Assembly (NCBI GenBank): GCA_044340025.1
Contig: JBIIUJ010000014.1
Coordinates: 1 to 32,211, forward strand
DNA from: JBIIUJ01 sp044340025
GTDB lineage: Bacteria; Pseudomonadota; Alphaproteobacteria; Caulobacterales; Aquidulcibacteraceae
Reading direction: 5' to 3'
Length of the DNA: 32,211 nt
Under the pieces are notes generated by a model. The model was not told the DNA's origin and did not search any database. It was given only the letters and a program-made list of their open reading frames with translations. How positions within the stretch are numbered: the first letter of the stretch is position 1; each line of letters begins with the position of its first letter. Position numbers and translations under genes: made by a program. Positions 1 to 8,051 of this stretch are shown here, piece by piece.

Positions 1-198
1 TCCCACGCCCTGTCGGACTTTTCCGGCGCGGAGGAAGCCTGGCTCGACCCGCTTGTCGATGCGATCGCCCGCAGCCTTGATCTGCTTGCGACCGGCAAGC
101 CGGACGCCTTCCAGACCCGTGTCGCCCACCTCGCGCCGGCCCCGCCATGCCCGGACTGGCTCAAGCGCGGCAGGGATGGCGGGGGCGAGGCCGGCTAG
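1..198 (+). CDS. C-terminal 65 residues of an unidentified protein (5' end outside window)
   Basis: Frame 1 is open from the first base and ends at a TAG at 196-198. The tail is Ala/Asp/Leu-rich and looks helical (DPLVDAIARSLDLL), then turns Pro/Gly-rich. I do not recognise the family from this fragment. Codon use is GC-rich in third positions and resembles the neighbours, so it is probably a real coding end rather than a chance frame. Its stop shares a CTAG tetranucleotide with the stop of the converging fmt gene, so the two genes overlap by 4 nt tail to tail. Confidence 0.55.
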   Translation, partial: SHALSDFSGAEEAWLDPLVDAIARSLDLLATGKPDAFQTRVAHLAPAPPCPDWLKRGRDGGGEAG

Positions 199-1121
199 CC
201 GAGCCGGGCGCCCTTCGGCAGGGGCGTGCCGCGCAGGAAGGCGTCAGCCTCCATGGCTGGCTTGCCTTCGCGCTGAAGCGTCAGGAGCCGCACCGCGCCG
301 GCGCCGCACGCGATCAGCAGCGCATCGTCCAGCGCCTCGCCCGGCGCGCCTGCGCCTTCCTCGGTCCGGCTCATCAGCGCCTTCACCCGGACCGGGCCTT
401 TGGGGCCTTCCAACTCAAACCAGGCGCCGGGGGAGGGGGCGAAGGCGCGGATCTGGCGGTCCACCGCCTCCGCCGGGCGAGTCCAGTCGATCCGAAGGTC
501 CGCCTTCTCGATCTTGCGGGCGTAAGTGACGCCGTCTGCGGCCTGCGGCTGAGCGGTCAGGCTGGCGCGCTCCAGCCCCGCAAGCGCCACCGGCAGGAGC
601 GCTGCGCCGGCCTGCGCCATCCGGTCGTGCAGGCTGGCGCCGGTCTCGAACGGGAAGATGCGCAGCGTCTCCGACAGGAGCACGGGCCCGGTGTCGAGGC
701 CTTCCTCCATCTGCATCACCTGCACGCCGGTGAGCGCATCGCCCGCTTCGATCGCGCGCTGGATGGGGGCCGCCCCGCGCCAGCGCGGCAGGAGCGAGCC
801 GTGGAGGTTGAGGCAGCCGCGCCGCGGCGCCTCCAGAATCGGCTTGGGCAGGATCAGGCCATAGGCCACCACCACGGCCACATCGAGGTCGAGCGCGGCG
901 AAGGCTGCCTGCTCGTCCGCCCCCTTCAGGCTTTTCGGCGTGCGCACTGGCAGGCCCAGCCGCTCGGCGAATGCATGGACCGGCGTCGGCGTCAGGGCCT
1001 GCCCGCGTCCGGATGGGCGCGGCGGCTGGGAATAGACACAGGCGATCTCGTGGCCGGCCGCGACCAGCCCGGCAAGGGAGGGGGCCGCAAAAGCCGGCGA
1101 CCCCATGAAGGCCAGGCGCAT
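195..1121 (-). CDS. fmt: Methionyl-tRNA formyltransferase
   Basis: Transfers a formyl group from 10-formyl-tetrahydrofolate to the amino group of Met-tRNAfMet, making the initiator for cytoplasmic translation (EC 2.1.2.9). The 308-residue length is normal for the family. It starts MRLAFMGSP, the usual Rossmann opening. The formyl-transfer core is clear: LNLHGSLLPRWRGAAPIQ carries Asn105 and His107, and MEEGLDTGPV carries Asp143, matching the E. coli Asn106/His108/Asp144 triad. The C-terminal half has the weaker OB-fold tRNA-binding domain. I chose the ATG at 1121 rather than the longer frame because the fold begins there and a GAGGAG ribosome site lies 9 nt upstream. That site overlaps the tkt stop codon 13 nt away, suggesting tkt and fmt are co-transcribed and perhaps translationally coupled. 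A def gene is the common partner elsewhere but is not seen here. Confidence 0.96.
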   Translation of the reverse strand: MRLAFMGSPAFAAPSLAGLVAAGHEIACVYSQPPRPSGRGQALTPTPVHAFAERLGLPVRTPKSLKGADEQAAFAALDLDVAVVVAYGLILPKPILEAPRRGCLNLHGSLLPRWRGAAPIQRAIEAGDALTGVQVMQMEEGLDTGPVLLSETLRIFPFETGASLHDRMAQAGAALLPVALAGLERASLTAQPQAADGVTYARKIEKADLRIDWTRPAEAVDRQIRAFAPSPGAWFELEGPKGPVRVKALMSRTEEGAGAPGEALDDALLIACGAGAVRLLTLQREGKPAMEADAFLRGTPLPKGARLG

Positions 1122-1134
1122 CGGCGCTTGCTCC

Positions 1135-3120
1135 TCAGAGCCGGGCCAGAACCGCCTCGACGGCCGCTTCGGCTGTGATGCCGAAGTGCTTGTAGAGCTG
1201 GGGCGCGGGCGCGGAGGCCCCAAACGAGCGCATGGCGATCACCGCGCCCTCCTGGCCAACCCACTTTTCCCAGCCGAAGGGAGAAGCAGCCTCGATCGCC
1301 ACCTTGGGCAGGTCATCGCCCAGCACTTCTTCCTGATAATCGACGGTCTGGGCCTCGAACGCGTCCCAGGAGGGCATGGAGACCACGCGCGCGCCGATCT
1401 GCTTTTCCGCAAGCAGGCCCTGGGCTGCGAGCGCGACGCCCACTTCCGATCCCGATGCAATCAGGACCGCTTTCTCCTCCAGCCCCGCAGGGCTTTCGCG
1501 CAGCACATAGGCGCCTTTCGCCGAGCGATTCTCCGGGCTGCCGTCAGGCCGGGCGAAGGGCGTCTTCTGGCGGGTGAGAGACAGCACGCTGGGCCCATCG
1601 GCCTTGAGAAGCGCCATCTCCCAGCACTCGGCCGTCTCTACGGGATCGGCCGGGCGCAGCACCTGGCAATTCGGCATGGCGCGCAGGCTGGCGAGGTGCT
1701 CCACCGGCTGGTGGGTCGGCCCGTCCTCGCCAAGCCCGATGGAATCGTGCGTCATCACAAACAGCGTGCGCACGCCCATCAGCGCCGCGAGCCGGATCGA
1801 CGGACGGCAATAATCGGAAAACACAAGGAACGTGCCCGAATAGGGGATCACGCCGCCATGCAGCGCCATGCCGTTCATGGCCGCCGCCATGCCATGCTCG
1901 CGCACGCCATAATGGATGTAGCGCCCTGCGTAATTCTCGCGCGAGAGCACGGCGGTGTTGGACACGCGGGTGTTGACCGAGCCCGTAAGGTCCGCCGAGC
2001 CGCCGATCAGGGCGGGGAAAGCTGGCACGAGGGCTTCCAGCGCCAGCCCTGAGGCCTCGCGCGTGGCGATGTCCTTTGGCGCGGCGGCAAGGCGCGCGCA
2101 ATGGGCGGCCACTACCGCGCGCAACGCGACTGGATCGATGGCGGAGGCAAGCCTGGCCTCCAGAGCCGCGCGCCGGTCGGCAGGCAGCGCTGCCACCCGG
2201 CCCTCCCAGGCGGCGCGCTCATCGCCCCCGCGCGCGCCGGCGGCGCGCCAGGCGGCGGCGACGTCCTCGGGCAGTTCGAACGGGGGGAGATCCCAGCCGA
2301 GCTTTGCCCGCGTGGCCGCGATCTCCGCAGCGCCGAGCGGGGAGCCATGGGTCTTGTGGCTGCCTTCCATCGTGGCCGCGCCTGCCCCGATCCGGGTGCG
2401 GCAGGCCACGAGCACAGGCCGGTCGGCGCCAAGCGCGCGCGCAAAGGCGGCTGCGATCGCGTCGGGGTCGTGGCCGTCGATGGCGAAGGCGGTCCAGCCG
2501 GCGGCCTCGAACCGCTTGAGCTGATCGCCCGATTCCGAGAGCGCGATGTCCCCGTCGATCGAGATGGCATTGTCGTCCCAGAGCACGATCAGCCTGTTCA
2601 GGCCCAGATGGCCGGCAAGGCTGATCGCCTCCTGGCTTATGCCTTCCATCAGGTCGCCGTCGGAGGCGATCACCCAGGTGCGGTGATCCACAAGCTCTGG
2701 CCCATAGGTCGCGCGCAGATGGGCTTCGGCAAGCGCCAGGCCCACGGCGGTTGCAATCCCCTGGCCCAGCGGCCCTGTGGTCACCTCCACGCCGGGGGCG
2801 TGGCCATATTCAGGGTGGCCGGCGGTGCGCGCGCCAAGCTGGCGGAAGCGCTTGAGCTCGTCCATCTCCATTCCCGGATAGCCGGTGAGATGCAGGAGCG
2901 CGTAGAGCAGCATCGAGCCATGGCCGGCCGAAAGCACGAACCGGTCGCGGTCGGGCCAGTCGGGCGCGCTGGCGTCATACTTCAGGGGGCCGGTAAACAG
3001 CGCGGCGGCGACGTCGGCCATGCCCATCGGCATGCCGGGGTGGCCGCTCTTGGCGGCTTCCACCGCATCCATGGACAGGACGCGGATCGCGTCGGCGAGG
3101 CGCTTGGGGGTCGGGCTCAT
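1135..3120 (-). CDS. tkt: Transketolase
   Basis: Thiamine-diphosphate enzyme that moves two-carbon ketol units between sugar phosphates in the non-oxidative pentose phosphate pathway (EC 2.2.1.1). The 661 residues match the usual length. Visible landmarks are SGHPGMPMGMADV with His27, LSAGHGS with His67, GPLGQG at 116-121, the ThDP/metal motif SDGDLMEG at 153-160, the GVREHGM segment with the catalytic-type Glu, and GLGEDGPTHQPVEHL. The first Gly of the classical GDG motif is Ser here. The frame extends upstream to a TTG at 3156, but the ATG at 3120 gives a normal N-terminus (MSPTPKRLADAIRVL), so I prefer it. The ribosome site is weak for either start. It sits 72 nt downstream of prmA on the same strand and just upstream of fmt, an unusual partner, since tkt more often precedes gap or fba genes. 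Confidence 0.96.
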   Translation of the reverse strand: MSPTPKRLADAIRVLSMDAVEAAKSGHPGMPMGMADVAAALFTGPLKYDASAPDWPDRDRFVLSAGHGSMLLYALLHLTGYPGMEMDELKRFRQLGARTAGHPEYGHAPGVEVTTGPLGQGIATAVGLALAEAHLRATYGPELVDHRTWVIASDGDLMEGISQEAISLAGHLGLNRLIVLWDDNAISIDGDIALSESGDQLKRFEAAGWTAFAIDGHDPDAIAAAFARALGADRPVLVACRTRIGAGAATMEGSHKTHGSPLGAAEIAATRAKLGWDLPPFELPEDVAAAWRAAGARGGDERAAWEGRVAALPADRRAALEARLASAIDPVALRAVVAAHCARLAAAPKDIATREASGLALEALVPAFPALIGGSADLTGSVNTRVSNTAVLSRENYAGRYIHYGVREHGMAAAMNGMALHGGVIPYSGTFLVFSDYCRPSIRLAALMGVRTLFVMTHDSIGLGEDGPTHQPVEHLASLRAMPNCQVLRPADPVETAECWEMALLKADGPSVLSLTRQKTPFARPDGSPENRSAKGAYVLRESPAGLEEKAVLIASGSEVGVALAAQGLLAEKQIGARVVSMPSWDAFEAQTVDYQEEVLGDDLPKVAIEAASPFGWEKWVGQEGAVIAMRSFGASAPAPQLYKHFGITAEAAVEAVLARL

Positions 3121-3192
3121 GCGCGGTGGCCTAAAGCGGCCCGGCTGCAGGATCAACAGGGCGCGGCTGTGCGACGGGCGCCCATCTGCGTG

Positions 3193-4041
3193 TCAGCGCC
3201 GCCAGGTCAGCGTCATCCAGCCTTCCAGCCGGCGGCGATGCTCCAGCGTCAGGCCCTTCTGCGCGAAAGCGCGCACGATCGCCGGCTCCTGATGCGACAG
3301 GATGCCAGACAGCACCAGCCGCCCGCCTGGGGCGAGCGATCCCGAAAGCTCCCCTGAAAGCCGGATCAGCGGCTTCAGCAGGATGTTGGCGAACACCAGG
3401 TCATAGGGCGCGCCGGCGCGGATGCGGGCATGCTTGAACCCGTCTGCGGTCAGCATCACGCAGCGCCCGCGCACGCCGTTGAGCGGAATGTTCTCCGCCC
3501 CCACAGCGGCTGCGCGCGGATCGATTTCGGCGGCGATGGCGTGCGCGCCATGCCGGGCGGCGGCGATGGCGAGCACCGCAGAGCCTGCCCCCATGTCCAG
3601 AACGCGGCGCGGGCGCACGCCCCGGCGCAATAGCCGCTCCAGCGCCAGCAGGCAGCCCTTTGTCGTGCCGTGATGGCCGGTGCCGAAGGCTTCTCCCGCT
3701 TCGATCCTGATCGTGGTCGCGCCAGCCGGAGCGCGCTGCATGTCGTGGCCGCCACAGACGAAGAAGCGCCCGGCCCGCACCGGAGGCAGCCCCTCCAGCG
3801 ACAGCTTCACCCAGTCCGTCTCCTCGATGGGCGCAAGCCGCGCCTCCAGGTCGGGCACAGACAGCGCCAGCGCGCCCACAGCGGCCTGGGCGGCTGCCTC
3901 GGTGGAGGCGTAGGCTTCAAGCTTGTAGCGTTTGCGCTCGATCTCGAACCAGCCGACAGCGTCGAGCAAGCCCAAAGTGTCGAGAAGATCGGCTGCCGGC
4001 TCGATTTGCGCGCGCGGCCCGGTGGCGATGAGAACGAACAT
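3193..4041 (-). CDS. prmA: Ribosomal protein L11 methyltransferase
   Basis: S-adenosylmethionine-dependent methyltransferase that modifies ribosomal protein L11 (EC 2.1.1.-). The 282-residue length fits. An N-terminal substrate-recognition domain of roughly 110 residues is followed by a class I methyltransferase domain. GEAFGTGHHGTTKGCL is the characteristic PrmA loop, RVLDMGAGSAVLAIAA is SAM motif I, and FANILLKPLIRL corresponds to the family's N-(I/L)-L-A-x-P-L motif, with Lys where Gly or Asn is common. The ATG at 4041 is the first in frame and gives a normal start, though no strong ribosome site is visible. It is divergent from the exported-protein gene at 4237 across a 195-nt intergenic region. 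Confidence 0.93.
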   Translation of the reverse strand: MFVLIATGPRAQIEPAADLLDTLGLLDAVGWFEIERKRYKLEAYASTEAAAQAAVGALALSVPDLEARLAPIEETDWVKLSLEGLPPVRAGRFFVCGGHDMQRAPAGATTIRIEAGEAFGTGHHGTTKGCLLALERLLRRGVRPRRVLDMGAGSAVLAIAAARHGAHAIAAEIDPRAAAVGAENIPLNGVRGRCVMLTADGFKHARIRAGAPYDLVFANILLKPLIRLSGELSGSLAPGGRLVLSGILSHQEPAIVRAFAQKGLTLEHRRRLEGWMTLTWRR

Positions 4042-4130
4042 GGGCCCGCGCGATGGCGCAAGCAGCCGTCCCTGTCGAGCGGTTTTTCACGCAGGGCTGC
4101 GGCAAAGGGAATCCGGATTTTTGTCGGTCG

Positions 4131-4161
4131 CTCGCGATTGCCAGAAGCGATCGGTCGCGAG
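4131..4161. other. 7-bp inverted repeat in the prmA / exported-protein divergent spacer
   Basis: CTCGCGA at 4131-4137 is mirrored by TCGCGAG at 4155-4161 with 17 nt between. TCGGTCGC also occurs twice nearby as a direct repeat. It lies in the only promoter-bearing interval for the two divergent genes, so it could be an operator. In a GC-rich genome a 7-bp match can arise by chance, and no regulator is implied. Confidence 0.2.
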
Positions 4162-4236
4162 ATGCTGGCGACAGTCTGGGGCCGGGGCGACGCAGCGTCG
4201 GGCTTTGCGGCGCGCCCTGCGACAAGGAAGCGACCG

Positions 4237-5808
4237 ATGCGCAAACAAGGAGCAGGGCTTGCGAAGGCGGGAGGCATGGCGGCGGCCTGTCTGGCGGGCG
4301 TCGGGCTTGCCGCCGTCACCGGGGCCGAGACCGCCTATTCCCAGAACCGGCCCGCCGCGAAGGGGCCGCAGCAGGTCGTCAATCCCGCCCCCGTCACCTA
4401 CTGGATGGATGTGGCCACCGGCGCCTCCGGCTCCCAGGGGGGCGGGATGATGGGCGGCATGATGGCCGGCATGATGGGCGGCGGCGGGGCGGGCTTCGAC
4501 ACCCGCGCCTGGGGCGGCCGCGACAACTGGTTTGGCGCGGCCAATGCGGCGTCCCCGGGCCCACGGGTGGACATTGCGGTGTTTGATCGCCGCCGGCCCG
4601 GCCAGGTCACTGCAACTCAGGCGATCCCGCCGGGCATGAAGCTGGGCGCCAGCCTGCCGATCAATCCGCCGCCGCCGGTCGAGCGCGGGTCCCCCTTCGA
4701 GGAGCGCGATCCCGAGCCGCCGGAAATGCCCGAAGAACGCATGCGCATGACCATCAAGGCCTATTGGGGCTGCGGCCCTACGGTCCGGCCCGGTCAGCCC
4801 CGCACCCAGACCTTCGAGATCGGCGGCCCCAATGGCATGGCCATGTATGGCCAGACCGTGCAGGGCCGCTTCGAGCGCGATCGCGGCGCGACTTCCAACA
4901 ACCGCTCCAGCATCTGGCCCAACCAGCGCTCCAACACGTCCCCGCCACGCGACAGCTCGCTTTTGGGCGAGCACCGCGTGACGGGCGAGGGTCTGCCCGC
5001 CTCGCTCGCCTTCACGCTCGGCCCGCCGCAGAACTTCATGCCGCCGATGGGCCTGCGCGCCAGCGGAGCCCAGAGCGGGGTGATCACGCTCGGCTGGTCC
5101 AATATCGCTACCGCTTCGGCCTATTTCGCCGCCGCCAACGGCTTTGCGATGAAGCAGGGCGCGACCGAAGACGACAACGAGATGATCCTCATCACCTGGA
5201 GCGCCTCGGAACTGCCCGAGAGCGGCCAGGGGCTAATCAATTATCTCTCCAACGCCAATCAGGACCGCTATCTGCGCGACAAGGTGATCCTGCCCGCCGG
5301 CACGACGCAGTGCCAGATCCCCTCGGGCATCTTTGCCGATGCGATGATGGTGAACATCTCCGGCATCGCCTATGGGCGCGAACTCAATCTTGTCCATCCG
5401 CCGCGCCCGGCCGATCCGCGACAACCCTGGAACCAGGAATGGACCGCGCGGGTGCGCGTGAAGTCTCAGGCCAGCGTGATGATGATGGGCGGCATGGGCG
5501 GCATGGCGGGGATGGGCGGCGGGCGTGAGGCGCCCGCTGCAGAAGCGCCGGCGGCGCGCGGCGGCGGGCGCGCTGCACAGGCTGCCGCTCCGGCGGCGCC
5601 CGCTCCCGGCCAGCCCCTGCCCAAGTGCAAGGGTGATGGAACCGGGGCGGTCGTGGCCGGCGCCGGCGCCGAGGCCGCCGGCAGCGCTACCTGGGGCAGC
5701 GGCGCGGGCCGCGCGCTTTGGGCGGCGGGCCGGGCGCTCTCGGCCGCAGGTCAGGCGCGCCAGCGCCAGGCGGCTCAGGAACAGCCCGGCGTGACGTGCG
5801 AGCCATGA
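4237..5808 (+). CDS. Exported Met/Gly-rich protein of unknown function with C-terminal two-Cys cassette
   Basis: This 523-residue protein has no function I can name. The frame is open from 3670, but the ATG at 4237 is preceded by an AAGGAAG ribosome site and starts a signal-peptide-like segment (basic MRKQGAGLAK, then a hydrophobic Ala/Gly/Leu stretch to about residue 35). Visible parts: PVTYWMDVATG at 52-62; a Met/Gly cluster at 68-86; a Pro/Glu-rich linker at 143-168; a core with YWGCG (176-180), LGEHRVTGEGLPASLAFTLG and FMPPMGLRA; a second Met/Gly cluster at 415-429; an Ala/Pro linker; and a C-terminal cassette from residue 459 with Cys464 and Cys521. The core resembles, from memory, a conserved uncharacterised family of exported proteobacterial proteins. 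The following gene is 37 nt away and shares the cassette. The Met clusters could bind Cu(I), but that is only a thought. Confidence 0.8.
   Translation: MRKQGAGLAKAGGMAAACLAGVGLAAVTGAETAYSQNRPAAKGPQQVVNPAPVTYWMDVATGASGSQGGGMMGGMMAGMMGGGGAGFDTRAWGGRDNWFGAANAASPGPRVDIAVFDRRRPGQVTATQAIPPGMKLGASLPINPPPPVERGSPFEERDPEPPEMPEERMRMTIKAYWGCGPTVRPGQPRTQTFEIGGPNGMAMYGQTVQGRFERDRGATSNNRSSIWPNQRSNTSPPRDSSLLGEHRVTGEGLPASLAFTLGPPQNFMPPMGLRASGAQSGVITLGWSNIATASAYFAAANGFAMKQGATEDDNEMILITWSASELPESGQGLINYLSNANQDRYLRDKVILPAGTTQCQIPSGIFADAMMVNISGIAYGRELNLVHPPRPADPRQPWNQEWTARVRVKSQASVMMMGGMGGMAGMGGGREAPAAEAPAARGGGRAAQAAAPAAPAPGQPLPKCKGDGTGAVVAGAGAEAAGSATWGSGAGRALWAAGRALSAAGQARQRQAAQEQPGVTCEP
5611..5808 (+). repeat. 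Direct repeat copy 1: shared C-terminal cassette
   Basis: This 198-nt coding segment, including the stop codon, recurs at 6617-6814 exactly 1006 nt away with no gaps. By hand count 166 of 198 bases match, including an unbroken 38-nt identical run at 5719-5756. The encoded 65 residues differ at only 5 positions. The cassette opens QPLPKC and ends GVTCEP. In between lies a Gly/Ala-rich, probably helical stretch. Confidence 0.95.
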
Positions 5809-5845
5809 GGGGGGCAGTGTCTCAACTTCGAGGGGGAAAGCCCTG

Positions 5846-6814
5846 ATGCAAAAAACTTTTCCTGCTGCGCTTTTGGCTGCCGCCCTGTTTGCGGCTAGCT
5901 CTCCCGCGCGCGCCGACCTCGAGATCGATTCGGCTTGTCAGCAGCGCGCATCCGAGGCGCTGGCGACCGGGCTCCTTAAGCGCATGAGCCTTGAGCAGGC
6001 GACCCAGGACATCCCGCTGCCCGAGGGCGCGGTCCACAATGATGCAGCGACCCGCACCGGGCTCTACCGCGCCTTCGAGCGCGTGGAGCCGCGGCCGGTC
6101 GAGACGCGCATCCGTGGCGAAATTGGCTGCCCTACAGCCATTCCCGCGCGGATCGGCGCCCTGAATGGTTTTGAGGCCAACCGCGTCTTCCGTTTCGACA
6201 TCCCCGCCGAGGGCCAGACCCGCGAGGCCTATCTCGCCTATATGCGCACGCTCTCGGCGATCACGCGGCCCAAGCGCTGGCGGGGCGGGTCAGTGACAGC
6301 TTTCTACATGGCCGACGGCCGCGCCGTGGTGTTGCGCGATCAGGACGTCTCGCCCGACGCCATGTGGAAGAGCGTGCTCACGGGGGTGGATATCATCGTG
6401 CCCTCCGCCGCCAACCAGACGGCCGACGCCGCCTTGCATGACACCAATCTGCTCAACCCCGCCCATGTCGACCGATGGACCTATTATCTGGGCAGCGAGC
6501 AGCGGTTCGAGCGGGAGTTTCTGGCGACCCAGAACCGTGGTGGCGCCAGCCGTGCGGCGGCGGTTGCGGCCCGCCCGGCGGCCCAGCAGGCCCAGGCCCC
6601 TGCCGCAGCGACCGGCCAGCCGCTTCCGAAGTGTCAGGGCGATGGAACAGGCACGCAGGTGGCGGGCGCGGCGGCCGAAGCAGCCGGCAGCGCCACTTGG
6701 GGCAGCGGCGCCGGCCGCGCGCTCTGGGCGGCGGGCCGGGCGCTCTCGGCCGCAGGTCAGGCCCGCCAGCGTCAGGCCCAGCAGGAACAGCCAGGCGTCA
6801 CCTGCGAGCCGTGA
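5846..6814 (+). CDS. Exported protein of unknown function with the same C-terminal cassette
   Basis: A 322-residue protein that I cannot assign. It opens with a textbook signal peptide: MQK, a hydrophobic core, and an A-R-A cleavage site before Asp24. The ATG at 5846 follows a GAGGGGGAAAG ribosome site. The mature N-terminal domain (24 to about 225) has Cys31 and another Cys in GEIGCPTAIPARIG, so a disulfide is possible. Its middle (RFDIPAEGQTREAYLAYMRTL and following) shows no catalytic motif. An Ala/Gln/Pro linker at about 233-256 leads to the cassette from residue 258, with Cys263 and Cys320, nearly identical to the end of the preceding protein. The 37-nt gap and shared cassette argue for co-expression and a shared location or partner. 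No membrane segment is seen after the signal peptide, so the mature protein should be periplasmic, secreted or surface-bound. Confidence 0.82.
   Translation: MQKTFPAALLAAALFAASSPARADLEIDSACQQRASEALATGLLKRMSLEQATQDIPLPEGAVHNDAATRTGLYRAFERVEPRPVETRIRGEIGCPTAIPARIGALNGFEANRVFRFDIPAEGQTREAYLAYMRTLSAITRPKRWRGGSVTAFYMADGRAVVLRDQDVSPDAMWKSVLTGVDIIVPSAANQTADAALHDTNLLNPAHVDRWTYYLGSEQRFEREFLATQNRGGASRAAAVAARPAAQQAQAPAAATGQPLPKCQGDGTGTQVAGAAAEAAGSATWGSGAGRALWAAGRALSAAGQARQRQAQQEQPGVTCEP
6617..6814 (+). repeat. Direct repeat copy 2: shared C-terminal cassette
   Basis: Second copy of the 198-nt cassette at 5611-5808. The identical core is 6725-6762. Most differences lie towards the 5' end and are synonymous. 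The uninterrupted core suggests either a recent duplication or ongoing gene conversion between the neighbours. Confidence 0.95.
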
Positions 6815-6845
6815 CAGCCGGGCAGCGCGCGCTTAAGCGGGGGAC

Positions 6846-7991
6846 ATGATCGTCTCCCCGCGCGCCGCCATCGCCCCGTTCCTCGCCATGGAAACCGCAC
6901 GCCGCTGCGCGCGGCTGGAGGCTGCAGGTGCGCGGCTGGTGCGGTTCGATGTCGGACAGCCGGCGGGGCCGGCGCCTGCCGCAGCGCTCGCCGCCATCGC
7001 AGCCGCCGCGCAGACCCAGGTGCTGGGCTATACCGAGGCGCTGGGCCTGCGCGCGCTGCGCGAGGCGATCGCGGCCGATTACGCCGCCCGGCATGGGCTC
7101 TCGATCAGCCCTGATCGCATCGTCATCACCACGGGTTCGTCAGGCGCGTTTCTGCTCGCGTTCCTCGCGCTGTTCGATACCGGCGACCGGGTGGCGCTCG
7201 CTGCGCCCGGCTATCCGCCCTATCGCCACATCCTCAGCGCGCTGGGCATGGCGCCTGTCCCCATCGAGGCGGACGCGCAGGACCGCTACCAGCTCAGCCC
7301 CCGTCATCTTGCCGGGACGCCTGATCTGAAAGGCGCGCTCGTGGCTTCGCCTGCCAATCCCACCGGCACGATGCTGAGCCGGGCCGATCTCGCCGCCCTG
7401 GCCGAGGTCTGCGCCGCACGCGGCCTCGCGCTGGTCAGCGACGAGATCTACCACGGCCTCTGTTATGGCATGGCCGAAACGACGGCGCTGGCGGTGAGCG
7501 ACCGGGCCATCGTGATCAACAGCTTTTCCAAATACTACGCCATGACCGGCTGGCGCGTGGGCTGGATCGTGGCGCCCGAAGCGCTCATCAAGCCGATAGA
7601 GCGGTTGGCCCAGAACCTGTTCATCTGCCCGCCGCACGCCGCCCAGATCGGCGCGCTGGCTGCCTTGGAGGCGGGCGAAGAGCTGGAGGCCCGCCGCGCG
7701 GTCTATGCCGCCAACCGGGCGCGCTTGCTGGCCGCGCTGCCGGGCATGGGCGTGGCCACGATCGCGCCTGCCGACGGCGCCTTCTATCTTTATGCCGATG
7801 TCAGCGCCTTTACCGGCGACAGCCTCGCCTGGTGCGCGCGCCTGCTGGAGGAGGAAGGGGTCGCGCTGACGCCGGGGGTCGATTTCGACGCCGCGCGCGG
7901 CCAGAGCTGGGTCCGGCTTGCCTATGCGCGCGACCCAGACGAGGTGGAGGAAGGGATCGCCCGCCTGACACGGTTTCTCGCGCGGGGCTGA
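6846..7991 (+). CDS. Class I/II pyridoxal-phosphate aminotransferase
   Basis: A fold-type I aminotransferase of 381 residues, typical of the aspartate/aromatic aminotransferase-like group. Landmarks are VGQPAGPAP near the start, the GYTEALGLRALREAIAADY segment, ITTGSSGAF for cofactor phosphate contact, SPANPTGT, VSDEIYHGL with the Asp that pairs with the pyridine nitrogen, and SFSKYYAMTGWRVGW with the Schiff-base Lys229. SWVRLAYA near the end carries the Arg that normally binds the substrate carboxylate. Substrate cannot be read from sequence; aspartate, aromatic or methionine-related amino acids are all possible. The ATG at 6846 has only a weak GGGGA upstream. It begins 31 nt after the cassette-bearing protein and could be the last gene of that transcript. 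Confidence 0.88.
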   Translation: MIVSPRAAIAPFLAMETARRCARLEAAGARLVRFDVGQPAGPAPAAALAAIAAAAQTQVLGYTEALGLRALREAIAADYAARHGLSISPDRIVITTGSSGAFLLAFLALFDTGDRVALAAPGYPPYRHILSALGMAPVPIEADAQDRYQLSPRHLAGTPDLKGALVASPANPTGTMLSRADLAALAEVCAARGLALVSDEIYHGLCYGMAETTALAVSDRAIVINSFSKYYAMTGWRVGWIVAPEALIKPIERLAQNLFICPPHAAQIGALAALEAGEELEARRAVYAANRARLLAALPGMGVATIAPADGAFYLYADVSAFTGDSLAWCARLLEEEGVALTPGVDFDAARGQSWVRLAYARDPDEVEEGIARLTRFLARG

Positions 7992-8001
7992 GCAGGCGAA
8001 T

Positions 8002-8036
8002 GCGCCCCTCCCCAACCGGCGGCGGAGGAGGGGCGC
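8002..8036. terminator. Hairpin between converging aminotransferase and icd genes
   Basis: GCGCCCCTCC at 8002-8011 pairs perfectly with GGAGGGGCGC at 8027-8036 around a 15-nt loop. It sits in the 60-nt gap where the two genes converge, the expected place for a bidirectional terminator. There is no T-tract on either side, so intrinsic termination would be weak. Confidence 0.45.
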
Positions 8037-8051
8037 TCTGGGATGGTTGCG

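Noticed and set aside
2101..3357. Long plus-strand open frame opposite tkt
   Set aside because: It is antisense to a clear transketolase gene, and its translation is Gly/Arg/Ala/His-rich without domains, as expected of a GC-rich shadow frame.
4447..4495. Tandem ATG/GGC-rich DNA repeat as a possible phase-variable tract
   Set aside because: Units are imperfect and a multiple of three, encoding the Met/Gly cluster; slippage would change length, not frame.
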